DNA of 64,000 bases from Pannonibacter tanglangensis (GTDB taxonomy: Bacteria > Pseudomonadota > Alphaproteobacteria > Rhizobiales > Stappiaceae): NCBI RefSeq assembly GCF_009915685.1, contig NZ_JAABLP010000001.1; one strand, 5' to 3'. The position numbers were made by a program, and so were the translations under genes. The notes beneath the pieces are model-generated. The model ran no database searches, had not been told where the DNA came from, and saw only the letters and a list, made by a program, of their open reading frames with translations. This document shows, piece after piece, positions 19,362-28,653 of the stretch (position 1 is the first letter of the stretch; every line of letters begins with the position of its first letter).

Positions 19362-20024
19362 TCAGGCAGCCTCCAGACCCATCTGCCAGAAGTCGGCCTC
19401 CAGCACGCTGGCCTGGGCGAATAGGTGCTCCAGCCTCGGCTGGCGCGCCGGGGTCGCATAGTCGGCCGCGATCCGGTCAAGCCAGGCCGCAAAGCCGGCT
19501 GCCACCTCCTGGTAGCCCTCGGAGGAATATTCCGCCACCCAGCGGGCATAGGGATTGGCCGGATCCAGTCCGCGCGGCGTGGCGGCCAGCCGACGGCCGA
19601 TCTCCGCATAGCCGAGCACGCAGGGCGCCAGCGCCACCATGAGGTCGAGCAGATCCCCCTGCCCGCCCGCATCCAGCACGAAGCGCGTGTAGGCCATCGT
19701 CTGGCGCTCCTCGCGGGCGCGTTCCAGATCGGTGCGCGACAGGCCCCAGCCGGCACAAAGCTCGACATGCAGGTCCATCTCCATGTCGAGGATTGCCTTC
19801 ACGCCGGCCAGCGCCTGGCGCATGTCGCCGAGGCTCGGGCTCTTGTAGATCGCCAGCGCATAGGCCCGGGCGAACTGGATCAGGAACAGGTAGTCCTGCA
19901 CCAGGTAATGGCGGAAGGCCGGCTGCGGCAGGGTGCCCTCGCCCATCTGGCGGACGAAGGCGTGGTCGACATAGCTGTGCCAGTCGGCAGCCGAAGCCGC
20001 CTTGAGACGGTCGAAAAAGGTCAT
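19362..20024 (-). CDS. tenA: TenA family aminopyrimidine aminohydrolase
   Basis: TenA salvages thiamine breakdown products by hydrolysing aminopyrimidines (or cleaving thiamine, 'thiaminase II'). The 220-residue protein matches the family along its length. Key residues are visible: Asp44 in YLVQDYLFLIQF, the catalytic Cys135 in APCVLGYAEIG, and the C-terminal acidic EADFWQMG region. No other thiamine gene is beside it and no TPP riboswitch was recognised upstream. It lies 136 bp downstream of sufA on the same strand and may be read through from the suf operon. Confidence 0.9.
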   Translation of the reverse strand: MTFFDRLKAASAADWHSYVDHAFVRQMGEGTLPQPAFRHYLVQDYLFLIQFARAYALAIYKSPSLGDMRQALAGVKAILDMEMDLHVELCAGWGLSRTDLERAREERQTMAYTRFVLDAGGQGDLLDLMVALAPCVLGYAEIGRRLAATPRGLDPANPYARWVAEYSSEGYQEVAAGFAAWLDRIAADYATPARQPRLEHLFAQASVLEADFWQMGLEAA

Positions 20025-20160
20025 GTGCAGATCCGGGGCTGGGGCGGGTCGGAGGGGGTCCGGCCCTGAACAGATGCGGGAGGCCCTGAACAGGCAAGGG
20101 CAGGACAGGCCGTTTCAGGACTGACTGCTTGCGGGCTGACTGTTCCGGGGTTGGGCGATC

Positions 20161-20541
20161 TCAGGACAGGGCGAGCGCGGTCGGGTCGGCGGCCTTGAGC
20201 GAGACGGATTCGCCGCAGCCGCAGGAGGAGACCTCGTTCGGGTTGCGGAACACGAAGCCGGCGCGGAACTTCGTCACCTCGAAGTCCATTTCCGACCCGA
20301 TCAGGAACAGCACCGCCGACGGGTCGATGAAAACCCGGGCGCCGTCTGCCTCGATCACGTCGTCGCGCGGGTCGGCCGCATCCACCATGGTCATGGTGTA
20401 TTCCATGCCGGCGCAGCCGCCCTTCTTGACGCCTACCCTGAGCCCGAGCCGCGGAGCGTCGCCGCCCTCCATCAGCTCGCGCACGCGATCGGCGGCAGCC
20501 GGGGTGACCTTCATGATCTGGAACTTGCGGGCCGATGCCAT
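20161..20541 (-). CDS. sufA: SufA iron-sulfur carrier
   Basis: A 126-residue A-type carrier of the SUF system that accepts clusters from SufBCD and passes them to targets. The three cysteine ligands are C43 (KKGGCAGMEY) and C107 and C109 (SSCGCGES). The ATG at 20541 has AAGGGAAA upstream; a later ATG at 20514 (MKVTPAAADR) would trim nine residues. It is the last gene of the suf run, separated from the SufT-like gene by 193 bp, so it could have extra regulation. It is separate from the ErpA-type copy at 9562. Confidence 0.9.
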   Translation of the reverse strand: MASARKFQIMKVTPAAADRVRELMEGGDAPRLGLRVGVKKGGCAGMEYTMTMVDAADPRDDVIEADGARVFIDPSAVLFLIGSEMDFEVTKFRAGFVFRNPNEVSSCGCGESVSLKAADPTALALS

Positions 20542-20734
20542 GGTCCGTTTCCCTTCAGGCGCGGCAGAGGCGCCGCTGTCATGCGTCCTTGGCCAGTATA
20601 TGGGCACGCGGCCCGGCTGGCAAAAGGGTCTCCTGCCAAGGCGTTGCGATGCTGACGCTGCACGCCCTGAAAATGCCCGGTCGCCGCAGCGGACCGACCA
20701 GTTCCCGGCGAATGACGCGCGCCGGGCATTGGTG

Positions 20735-21166
20735 TCAGTACCAGTTGAGGGCCACGCGGGCCTCTTCCGACATGCGATCCGGCGTCCACGGCGGATCGAA
20801 GACCATGCGGACCTCGACGTCGCCGACACCGGGCACCGAGGCAATGGCATTTTCCACCCAGCCCGGCATCTCGCCGGCCACCGGGCACCCGGGCGCCGTC
20901 AGGGTCATGTCGACCTTGACCGAGCGGTCATCCTCGATGTCGACCTTGTAGACGAGGCCAAGCTCGTAGATGTCGCAAGGGATCTCCGGATCGTAGACCG
21001 TCTTCAGCGCGGCCACGATGTTGTCGGTCAGCGCGGCCAGTTCCGCTTCGGGAATGGCTGCGACCGGAGCCGCGGCGCTGCCCTCGCCGGCAGGGCTGTC
21101 GCCCTGCAAGGCCGTGCTGCCGGGTGCGGCATCGGTGCCAAGACGGGCTGCGGAGGTGTCGTCCAT
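20735..21166 (-). CDS. sufT: SUF assembly protein of the MIP18/SufT family
   Basis: A 143-residue protein with a variable Ala/Pro-rich N-terminus followed by a DUF59/MIP18 domain. The characteristic hallmarks are KTVYDPEIPCDIYELGLVY and APGCPVAGEMPGW, with the TAPGCP Cys. This family helps mature or deliver Fe-S clusters. The ATG at 21166 has GAGGAG upstream, only 10 bp after the sufS stop, showing tight coupling. A TTG at 21184 would extend it but is less likely. Confidence 0.9.
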   Translation of the reverse strand: MDDTSAARLGTDAAPGSTALQGDSPAGEGSAAAPVAAIPEAELAALTDNIVAALKTVYDPEIPCDIYELGLVYKVDIEDDRSVKVDMTLTAPGCPVAGEMPGWVENAIASVPGVGDVEVRMVFDPPWTPDRMSEEARVALNWY

Positions 21167-21176
21167 GGGGAGCTCC

Positions 21177-22430
21177 TCAGGCAAAGAACTTCTGCGCCTT
21201 CAACAGCGCATCCACGAGGACGTCGACTTCCTCGTGCGTGTTGTAAAGGCCGAAGCTGGCCCGGCAGGTGGAGGTGACGCCATAGCGGGCCAGCAGCGGC
21301 TGGGCGCAATGGGTCCCGGCCCGCACGGCCACCCCGGACCGGTCGATGATCGTTGCCACATCATGGGCATGGGCGCCCTGCATTTCAAAGGCAATGATCG
21401 CGCCCTTGTCGGGCGCCTTGCCGAAGATGCGCAGGGAGTTGATGGACGACAGGCGCTCGGTCGCATAGGCAAGCAGCGAGGCCTCGTGGCGGGCAATCCG
21501 GTCGCGGCCGATCCGGTCCATGTAGTCCAGCGCAGCCGCAAGGCCGATGGCCTGCACGATCGGCGGGGTTCCGGCCTCGAAGCGATGCGGCGGGTTGGCA
21601 TAGCTGATGGCGTCCTCGGTGACGTCGACGATCATCTCGCCGCCGCCGCAGAACGGGCGCATGGACTTCAGCGCCTCCATCTTGCCGTAGAGCACGCCGA
21701 TGCCTGTCGGGCCGTAGACCTTGTGGCCGGTGAAGACATAGAAGTCGCAGTCGATGTCGCGCACGTCGACCGGCATGTGCACGGCAGCCTGGCTGCCATC
21801 GACCAGCACCTTGATGCCGCGCTCATGGGCGATCCGGCAGATCTCCTTCACCGGCACGACGGTGCCCAGCACGTTCGACATCTGGGTGATGGCAACCAGC
21901 CTGGTCCGGTCCGTCAGCGCGGCCTCGAAGGCCTCCAGGTCAAAGCCGCCATCCTCGCGCACATAGACCCACTTCAGCACGGCGCCGTTGCGCTCGCGGT
22001 GGAAATGCCAGGGCACGATGTTGGAGTGGTGCTCCATGATCGACAGGACGATCTCGTCGCCCGGCCCGAAGGTCTCGGGCCCGAGACCGTAGGAGACCAG
22101 ATTGATCGCCTCGGTGGTCGAGCGGGTGAAGATGATCTCGTCGCCGCTGCCGGCGTTGAGGAAGCGGCGCACGGTCTCTCGCGCGGCCTCATAGGCCTCC
22201 GTGGCGGCGTTGGACAGGAAATGCAGCCCGCGATGCACATTGGCATATTCGCTGGAATAGGCCTTCACCATGGCGTCGATGACGGCCTGCGGCTTCTGGG
22301 CGGAGGCGCCGTTGTCGAGATAGACCAGAGGCTTGCCGTAGACCTGCCGCGACAGGATCGGAAAGTCGCGCCGGATGGCGGCGACATCGTAGGGCTGATC
22401 GGTCTCTGGACGGGCGAACGGGGCGGTCAT
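21177..22430 (-). CDS. sufS: Cysteine desulfurase SufS
   Basis: A PLP-dependent group II cysteine desulfurase that takes sulfur from L-cysteine for the SUF scaffold. The 417-residue length is normal. The PLP lysine is K237 in FTGHKVYG, and the persulfide-carrying cysteine is C375 in RAGTHCAQPLL. The His in MEHHSNIVPW is also conserved. A strong AAGGAGATGAC ribosome binding site precedes the ATG. SufE is not in the window. It lies between sufD and the SufT-like gene in the suf operon. Confidence 0.96.
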   Translation of the reverse strand: MTAPFARPETDQPYDVAAIRRDFPILSRQVYGKPLVYLDNGASAQKPQAVIDAMVKAYSSEYANVHRGLHFLSNAATEAYEAARETVRRFLNAGSGDEIIFTRSTTEAINLVSYGLGPETFGPGDEIVLSIMEHHSNIVPWHFHRERNGAVLKWVYVREDGGFDLEAFEAALTDRTRLVAITQMSNVLGTVVPVKEICRIAHERGIKVLVDGSQAAVHMPVDVRDIDCDFYVFTGHKVYGPTGIGVLYGKMEALKSMRPFCGGGEMIVDVTEDAISYANPPHRFEAGTPPIVQAIGLAAALDYMDRIGRDRIARHEASLLAYATERLSSINSLRIFGKAPDKGAIIAFEMQGAHAHDVATIIDRSGVAVRAGTHCAQPLLARYGVTSTCRASFGLYNTHEEVDVLVDALLKAQKFFA

Positions 22431-22542
22431 GTCATCTCCTTGCGGACCGGGAGGGCCTGCCCTCCCCGCGTCCCGGGCGGTCGGGGGTGGCGCGTCCGGG
22501 ATGCTCCCGGGCGCCGCCTTGTCGCAGAACGGCCGGCGCGTC

Positions 22543-23829
22543 TCAGGCGCCGGCGAGCCAGGTGCGGACGCGGGCCTCGAGCGCCTCGGTCACGCTGTCC
22601 ATGCCAAATTCCTCGATGGCTTCCGACAGGAAGGCGAGGATCAGCAGGGTGCGGGCCTCGGCCTCCGGAATGCCGCGGGCGCGGAGATAGAACAAGAGGT
22701 CCTCGTCGATCTGGCCGCTGGTGGCGCCATGGGCGCACTGGACGTCATCGGCGAAGATCTCGAGTTCCGGCTTGTTGGCCATCTCGGCGTCTTCCGACAG
22801 GAGCAGCGCCTGGGTCATCATGCGGCCGTCCGTCTTCTGGGCGTGCGGACGCACGATGATCTTGCCCTGGTATACGCCCTTGGCGCGCCCGTCGATCACG
22901 GTCTTGAAGAACTCGCGGCTCTCGCAGTTCGGCACGGCGTGATCGACGACGAGCGTCTGGTCGGCCAGCTGGTCGGCACGCACCATGGTGACACCATAGA
23001 GCTTGGCGGCGGAATGCTCGCCGGCAAAGGTGACGAAGGCCTGGTTGCGGGCGAAATCGGTGCCGACGAGGAAGCCGAGCGTGCGCACCTCGGCCCGGGC
23101 CCCCAGACGGATCAGGGCCGTGGACAGATGCGGCGCCGACCCGGTGTTGGCGATGAGGCGCGCGCCGACGAGGGTTGCCTCGTCCGCGACGTCATAGTCC
23201 GACACCGCATTGACCGGGGCCTGGACGCCGGCAAAGCTCTCGATCAGCGTCAGCCTGGCACCGGCGGCCAGCTCGACCCGCAGGCGCGCATAGGTGGCCC
23301 CGCCAAGCGCGAGCTGGACGACTTCCACCGGGGCCTCGACCTCGGCGCCGGCACGCACGCGCAGGATCGCGCCGCCCTGCAGCAGGGCCGTGTTGAGGGC
23401 CAGTGCCGGATTGGCGGCCGCGATCTCGGGCGCCGCGAACAGCTCGGGCCCGGCCGTGGCGATGTCGCTCACCTCGACGCCGGCCTGAGCCAGCCCCGCC
23501 AGGTCGGACAGGTCCGCCACGAGGCGGCCGTTGGCGATGACGACGCGCAGGCGCGCCAGGTCACCGAAAGTGTCGACGGCAGCCAGCGCCGCCCGCACGT
23601 CCTCAAGGCTCGCGGCCGTGGCCGGCGCCTCGTAGGACTTCGCGAAGGCGCGCAGGTCGGTGTACTTCCATTCCTCGATGCGGCGGTGCGGAAGCCCCGT
23701 CGCCTTGAAGCTCTGGAAGGCCGCCTCGCGCAGGTCGATCAGCGTCGCGCCACCGGCCTTCAGCGCCTCGAACTGGGCGTTGAGGTCCGTTTCGGCCTGT
23801 GTCGCAACGACACGCAGGGTCGCGGTCAT
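22543..23829 (-). CDS. sufD: Fe-S scaffold subunit SufD
   Basis: SufD pairs with SufB and the SufC ATPase to form the SufBC2D scaffold on which clusters are built. The 428-residue protein has the right-handed beta-helix core typical of SufB/SufD (for example the AGEHSAAKLYGVT and AHGATSGQIDEDLLFYLRARG segments near the C-terminus). N-terminal helices include RRIEEWKYTDLRAFAK, a SufD hallmark. It begins 15 bp after the end of sufC with GAGGAGAGACC before the ATG, so they are surely co-transcribed. Confidence 0.95.
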   Translation of the reverse strand: MTATLRVVATQAETDLNAQFEALKAGGATLIDLREAAFQSFKATGLPHRRIEEWKYTDLRAFAKSYEAPATAASLEDVRAALAAVDTFGDLARLRVVIANGRLVADLSDLAGLAQAGVEVSDIATAGPELFAAPEIAAANPALALNTALLQGGAILRVRAGAEVEAPVEVVQLALGGATYARLRVELAAGARLTLIESFAGVQAPVNAVSDYDVADEATLVGARLIANTGSAPHLSTALIRLGARAEVRTLGFLVGTDFARNQAFVTFAGEHSAAKLYGVTMVRADQLADQTLVVDHAVPNCESREFFKTVIDGRAKGVYQGKIIVRPHAQKTDGRMMTQALLLSEDAEMANKPELEIFADDVQCAHGATSGQIDEDLLFYLRARGIPEAEARTLLILAFLSEAIEEFGMDSVTEALEARVRTWLAGA

Positions 23830-23844
23830 GGTCTCTCCTCGGCC

Positions 23845-24603
<759 letters not shown>

Positions 24604-24679
24604 TGAGGCAGTCCTCATTTCAGTCAGCGGCGCGACAGTCCTGCGCCGTCTTCAAACAGGGTTCCGGGTGCGAGGCGGC

Positions 24680-26152
24680 TCAGCCGACCGAGCCTTCCAG
24701 GCTGATGGAGATCAGCTTCTGGGCCTCGACGGCGAATTCCATCGGCAGCTGCTGGATCACGTCCTTGACGAAGCCGTTGACGATCAGGGCGACCGCCTCT
24801 TCCTCGGACAGGCCGCGCTGCAGGCAGTAGAACATCTGGTCGTCGGAGATCTTCGAGGTGGTGGCCTCGTGCTCGAACTGGGCCGAGGCGTTCTTGCTCT
24901 CGATATAGGGCACCGTGTGCGCGCCGCAGTCCTGACCGATCAGCAGCGAGTCGCACTGGGTGAAGTTGCGCGCGTTGGTCGCCTTGCGATGGGCCGAGAC
25001 GAGACCGCGATAGGTGTTCTGCGACTTGCCGGCGGAAATGCCCTTGGAGATGATGCGGCTCGACGTGTTCTTGCCGAGATGGATCATCTTGGTGCCGCTG
25101 TCGACCTGCTGGTGACCGTTGGAGACGGCGATCGAGTAGAACTCGCCGCGCGAGTTGTCGCCGCGCAGGATGCAGGACGGGTACTTCCAGGTGATGGCCG
25201 AGCCGGTTTCCACCTGGGTCCAGGAGATCTTGGAATTGCGGCCACGGCAGTCGCCGCGCTTGGTGACGAAGTTGTAGATGCCGCCCTTGCCGTCCTTGTC
25301 GCCGGGGAACCAGTTCTGGACGGTGGAATACTTGATCTCGGCGTCATCCAGCGCGATCAGCTCGACCACGGCGGCATGCAGCTGGTTCTCGTCGCGCTGC
25401 GGCGCGGTGCAGCCTTCGAGATAGGACACGTAGGAGCCCTTCTCGGCGATGATCAGCGTGCGCTCGAACTGGCCGGTGTTCTTCTCGTTGATGCGGAAAT
25501 AGGTCGACAGTTCCATCGGGCAGCGGACGCCCTCCGGGATGTAGACGAAGGAGCCGTCCGAGAACACGGCCGAGTTCAGCGTGGCGTAGTAGTTGTCCGT
25601 GACCGGAACCACCGAGCCGAGATACTTGCGGACCAGGTCCGGGTACTCGCGGATGGCCTCGGAGATGGAACAGAAGATGACGCCGGCCTTCTTCAGTTCG
25701 TCCTTGAAGGTCGTGACGACGGAGACGCTGTCGAACACCGCATCGACGGCGACGCGGTTCTTCGGCTCGACGCCGGCAAGGATCTCCTGCTCGCGCAGCG
25801 GGATGCCGAGCTTCTCGTAGGTCTTGAGCAGTTCCGGATCGACCTCGTCGAGGCTCTTCGGGCCTTCGACGGACTTCGGCGCCGCCCAGTAATAGAGGTC
25901 CTGCAGGTCGACCGGCGGATAGTCGACGCGGGCCCAGGTCGGTTCGGTCATCGTGTGGAAGCGGCGCAGCGCCTCGAGGCGCCACTCGGTCATCCACTCC
26001 GGCTCGTTCTTCTTCGCCGACAGGAAGCGGACGGTCTCTTCCGACAGACCCTTGCCGCCCTTGTCGGACTCGATGTCGGTGACGAAGCCGTACTTATACT
26101 GGTCGACGTCGATCGCCTTCACCCGGTCGATCGTTTCCTGCACAGCGGGCAT
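24680..26152 (-). CDS. sufB: Fe-S scaffold protein SufB
   Basis: The main scaffold of the SUF system. The 490-residue length is standard. Family blocks seen include CPMELSTYFRINEKNTGQFE, YLEGCTAPQRDENQLHAAVV (with the persulfide-accepting Cys) and the C-terminal FEHEATTSKISDDQMFYCLQ. A GGAGAGAAG ribosome binding site precedes the ATG. It is 170 bp downstream of the desulfurase that heads the operon; that gap contains a 7-bp hairpin (26228-26247). Confidence 0.97.
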   Translation of the reverse strand: MPAVQETIDRVKAIDVDQYKYGFVTDIESDKGGKGLSEETVRFLSAKKNEPEWMTEWRLEALRRFHTMTEPTWARVDYPPVDLQDLYYWAAPKSVEGPKSLDEVDPELLKTYEKLGIPLREQEILAGVEPKNRVAVDAVFDSVSVVTTFKDELKKAGVIFCSISEAIREYPDLVRKYLGSVVPVTDNYYATLNSAVFSDGSFVYIPEGVRCPMELSTYFRINEKNTGQFERTLIIAEKGSYVSYLEGCTAPQRDENQLHAAVVELIALDDAEIKYSTVQNWFPGDKDGKGGIYNFVTKRGDCRGRNSKISWTQVETGSAITWKYPSCILRGDNSRGEFYSIAVSNGHQQVDSGTKMIHLGKNTSSRIISKGISAGKSQNTYRGLVSAHRKATNARNFTQCDSLLIGQDCGAHTVPYIESKNASAQFEHEATTSKISDDQMFYCLQRGLSEEEAVALIVNGFVKDVIQQLPMEFAVEAQKLISISLEGSVG

Positions 26153-26227
26153 TGTCTTCTCTCCATGGCACCGGTTTCAAGGACCGGTTCGTCTGGTTTC
26201 GGCCGCGCCGGGCGGCCCTGCACTCAT

Positions 26228-26247
26228 GCCGGTCCCGCAAGACCGGC
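26228..26247. other. Hairpin between the leading desulfurase and sufB
   Basis: A perfect 7-bp inverted repeat (GCCGGTC / GACCGGC, 6-nt loop) lies in the longest internal gap of the suf operon. It could be an attenuator, an mRNA-processing site or simply spacer; there is no T-run. Confidence 0.3.
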
Positions 26248-26322
26248 GCTTCTTCCCGTCCGCCCCTGGCGGACCACAGTTCCAGCCGGCGACAGCTCCT
26301 CAGGCGCCGCCGCCGCTGCGGC

Positions 26323-27492
26323 CTAGGCCGCGCGATGCACCGAGGCCGGATTGAGCCGGCCGGCCACCTCTCTCCAGAGATCCAGAAACCGGGCCACATC
26401 GGCCTCGGTCGAGGTCCAGCCGAGACTGAGCCGGAGCGCGCAGCGCGCCAGATCCTCCTCGACGCCCATGGCCGACAGCACGTGCGACACGCCCACCTTG
26501 CCCGACGAGCAGGCCGAACCGGAGGACAGGGACACGCCCTTGAGATCGCAGGCAATGAGCGCCAGCTCGGCCGGAACGCCCGGCACGGCGAAACAGACCG
26601 TGTTGGCGAGCCGCTCAACGTCCGCGCCAAAGATGATGCTGTCGCTACATATATGACGCAGGCCGTGTTCGAGAAGCGCACGCAGGCCGGCGAGCCTTGA
26701 AATTTCCGCGGAGCTGTCGGCCAGCGCGCGCGCAGCTGCGCCAAATCCGGCAATCCCGGCCACGTTCTCGGTGCCCGCTCGGCGGTGATGCTCCTGGCCA
26801 CCGCCGACGAGCAGCGCCGAAGGGGCCACGGCCGAGGAGGACAGAACCAGCGCGCCCACGCCCTGCGGCCCGCCCATCTTGTGCGCCGAGAGGCTGATGG
26901 CGCTGGCGTGCCAGTCCTTCGGGGTCAGCGCCAGACGTCCGGCCGCCTGCACCGCGTCGACATGGAACAGCCCCCCGACGGCCGCCACCCGCGCACCGAT
27001 CTCGGCCAGGGGCTGGATCACCCCGGTCTCGTTGTTGGCCGCCATGACGCTGACCAGCGGCGTGCCGCCCTCGGCCAGCAGACGGTCGAGATGGTCCAGG
27101 TCGACGCGCCCGTCCCGGTCGACCTCAAGGGTCCGGATCTGGCGCGGCGGGAATCGGCCGCCGGAGCGCACGCTCGGATGCTCGACGGCCGACATGATCA
27201 GGCGGTCGGGATAGACCGGACCGCTGGCGTCGTGCCAGGCTGGCGACAATGCCAGCGCATTGGCCTCCGTCGCCCCGCCGGTGAAGATGACGGACCGGGC
27301 CTTGACGCCACAGAGGGCCGCGAGCGCTTCGCGGGCGCCCTCGACGATGCCGCGGGCGCGGCGGCCGTCGCCATGCACCGACGACGGGTTGCCCGCCACG
27401 TCCAGCGCCTCGATCATGGCGGCGCGCGCCTGCGGCCGCAGCGGGGCGGTCGCATTGTGATCCAGGTAAAGGCGCTCAGCAGCGAGTGTCAT
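26323..27492 (-). CDS. Cysteine desulfurase (NifS/IscS-like, group I) heading the suf operon
   Basis: A second PLP desulfurase, 389 residues, of the NifS/IscS group rather than the SufS group. The PLP lysine is K205 in SLSAHKMGGPQG. The catalytic cysteine is C328, in the flexible loop SSGSACSSGKVGVSH that typifies group I enzymes. DHNATAPLRP at the N-terminus is also characteristic. It is the first gene of the suf operon and likely provides sulfur in parallel with SufS or serves other sulfur pathways. In many relatives an Rrf2-type regulator (IscR/RirA) precedes this gene; none is present here. Confidence 0.92.
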   Translation of the reverse strand: MTLAAERLYLDHNATAPLRPQARAAMIEALDVAGNPSSVHGDGRRARGIVEGAREALAALCGVKARSVIFTGGATEANALALSPAWHDASGPVYPDRLIMSAVEHPSVRSGGRFPPRQIRTLEVDRDGRVDLDHLDRLLAEGGTPLVSVMAANNETGVIQPLAEIGARVAAVGGLFHVDAVQAAGRLALTPKDWHASAISLSAHKMGGPQGVGALVLSSSAVAPSALLVGGGQEHHRRAGTENVAGIAGFGAAARALADSSAEISRLAGLRALLEHGLRHICSDSIIFGADVERLANTVCFAVPGVPAELALIACDLKGVSLSSGSACSSGKVGVSHVLSAMGVEEDLARCALRLSLGWTSTEADVARFLDLWREVAGRLNPASVHRAA

Positions 27493-27667
27493 GGCCGTCA
27501 GTCAGCGGTCCTGCGGTGAAACGACGAGGCTCGGGCACCCGTTGCGCGATCAAATGACATCCGGACCAACGGAAAACTTGAAATTCGCCGTCGTGATGAT
27601 GATAAGTGCGCCGAGCGCTCGAACACGACCCCTTGGGCGGCAGGCCCACGGTCCCGTGTTTGAACCA

Positions 27668-27687
27668 TTCTAAAGAAGGTTCTAGAA
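27668..27687. promoter_or_regulatory. Iron-control-element-like palindromic motif upstream of suf
   Basis: TTCTAAAGAAGGTTCTAGAA contains TTCTA/GAA half-sites resembling the Irr-type iron control element of Hyphomicrobiales. It covers the candidate suf -10 (27679-27684), a position suited to repression. This is a pattern match from memory and not a scored search. Confidence 0.45.
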
Positions 27688-27707
27688 ACTCGGAACCCCA
27701 AAGTCAA
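27679..27707 (-). promoter_or_regulatory. Candidate suf operon promoter
   Basis: On the minus strand: TTGACT (-35, 27702-27707), a 17-bp spacer, then TAGAAC (-10, 27679-27684). This would give a 5' leader of about 180 nt before the desulfurase ATG at 27492. The -10 overlaps the iron-control-like motif and the -35 overlaps a palindrome at 27703-27715. Confidence 0.5.
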
Positions 27708-27715
27708 GTTTTGAC
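27703..27715. promoter_or_regulatory. Palindrome GTCAA-GTT-TTGAC overlapping the suf -35
   Basis: A perfect 5-bp inverted repeat with a 3-nt centre lies in the divergent region between the suf operon and the hydrolase gene. It is a possible second operator; the regulator is unknown. Confidence 0.35.
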
Positions 27716-27789
27716 CTCAGGGATTTCACGTATCTTGACCGCCCTGTCCCGGGTCTGGCTCCGGGATGCAACAAAGGACATCGCGCTTC

Positions 27790-28476
27790 ATGCCCGAGGT
27801 GATCTTCAACGGCCCGGCCGGACGACTGGAAGGCCGTTTCCATCCCGCCAAGCGGCGGAATGCGCCGATCGCTCTGGTGCTGCACCTGCATCCGCAGTTC
27901 GGCGGCACCATGAACAACCAGATCGTCTACCAGCTGTATTACATGTTCGCGCAGCGCGGCTTTGCGGTCCTGCGCTTCAATTTCCGCGGCGTCGGCCGCT
28001 CGCAGGGATCCTTCGACCACGGCCAGGGCGAGCTGTCGGACGCCGCTGCCGCGCTGGACTGGGTGCAGACGGTTCACCCCGATGCGCGCGCGTGCTGGAT
28101 CGCCGGCTTCTCCTTCGGCGCCTGGATCGGCATGCAGCTGCTGATGCGCCGGCCGGAGGTGGAGGGCTTCATCTCGGTCGCCCCGCCGGCCAACCTGCAT
28201 GACTTCTCGTTCCTCGCCCCCTGCCCGTCCTCGGGCCTGATCGTCCATGGCGACAACGACAAGGTCGTGCCGCAGAAGGACGTCCAGAACCTGGTCGACA
28301 AGCTGAAGACGCAGAAGGGCATCATCATCGATCACGAGACGATCCCCGGCGCGAACCACTTCTTCGAGAACAGCATCGACGACCTGATGCTGCGCTGCGG
28401 GTCCTATCTCGACAAGCGCCTCGGCCTCGACACGCCGCCGCCGCTGATCCCGGCCCTTCCGGCCAGCGAAGACTGA
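27790..28476 (+). CDS. Alpha/beta hydrolase, dienelactone-hydrolase-like
   Basis: A 228-residue alpha/beta hydrolase. The nucleophile elbow is GFSFGAWIG, an acid residue lies in IVHGDNDKVVP, and the catalytic His is in PGANHFFEN. An oxyanion-type HLHPQFGGTMNN and RFNFRGVGRSQG are typical of a bacterial family often annotated simply as alpha/beta hydrolase. No signal peptide is seen. The ATG at 27790 follows AAAGGA; an upstream ATG at 27766 would add eight residues. It is divergent from the suf operon. Substrate is unknown. Confidence 0.85.
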   Translation: MPEVIFNGPAGRLEGRFHPAKRRNAPIALVLHLHPQFGGTMNNQIVYQLYYMFAQRGFAVLRFNFRGVGRSQGSFDHGQGELSDAAAALDWVQTVHPDARACWIAGFSFGAWIGMQLLMRRPEVEGFISVAPPANLHDFSFLAPCPSSGLIVHGDNDKVVPQKDVQNLVDKLKTQKGIIIDHETIPGANHFFENSIDDLMLRCGSYLDKRLGLDTPPPLIPALPASED

Positions 28477-28501
28477 TCGGTCCGTCGACCTGAAAACGCC
28501 A

Positions 28502-28523
28502 AAGGCCCGCTCACGCGGGCCTT
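28502..28523 (+). terminator. Rho-independent terminator of the hydrolase gene
   Basis: A 9-bp stem AAGGCCCGC / GCGGGCCTT with a TCAC loop is followed by CTGCTTTTT, 26 bp after the stop. Confidence 0.8.
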
Positions 28524-28581
28524 CTGCTTTTTGATGGGTCAGACCTGTCCCCCGCATCGCTGGCAGCCGACGGTCCAACAA

Positions 28582-28606
28582 AAAACCCGCCATGCCGGCG
28601 GGTTTT
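28582..28606 (-). terminator. Terminator of the NDUFA12-type gene
   Basis: A 10-bp stem AAAACCCGCC / GGCGGGTTTT; on the minus strand it is followed by TTTGTT. It sits 48 bp beyond the NDUFA12 stop and, with the preceding terminator, isolates two convergent genes. Confidence 0.75.
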
Positions 28607-28653
28607 CTTCATCCAGCGTCTGATCCTGAATGCTGCCGACCGCCGTCGACCGC

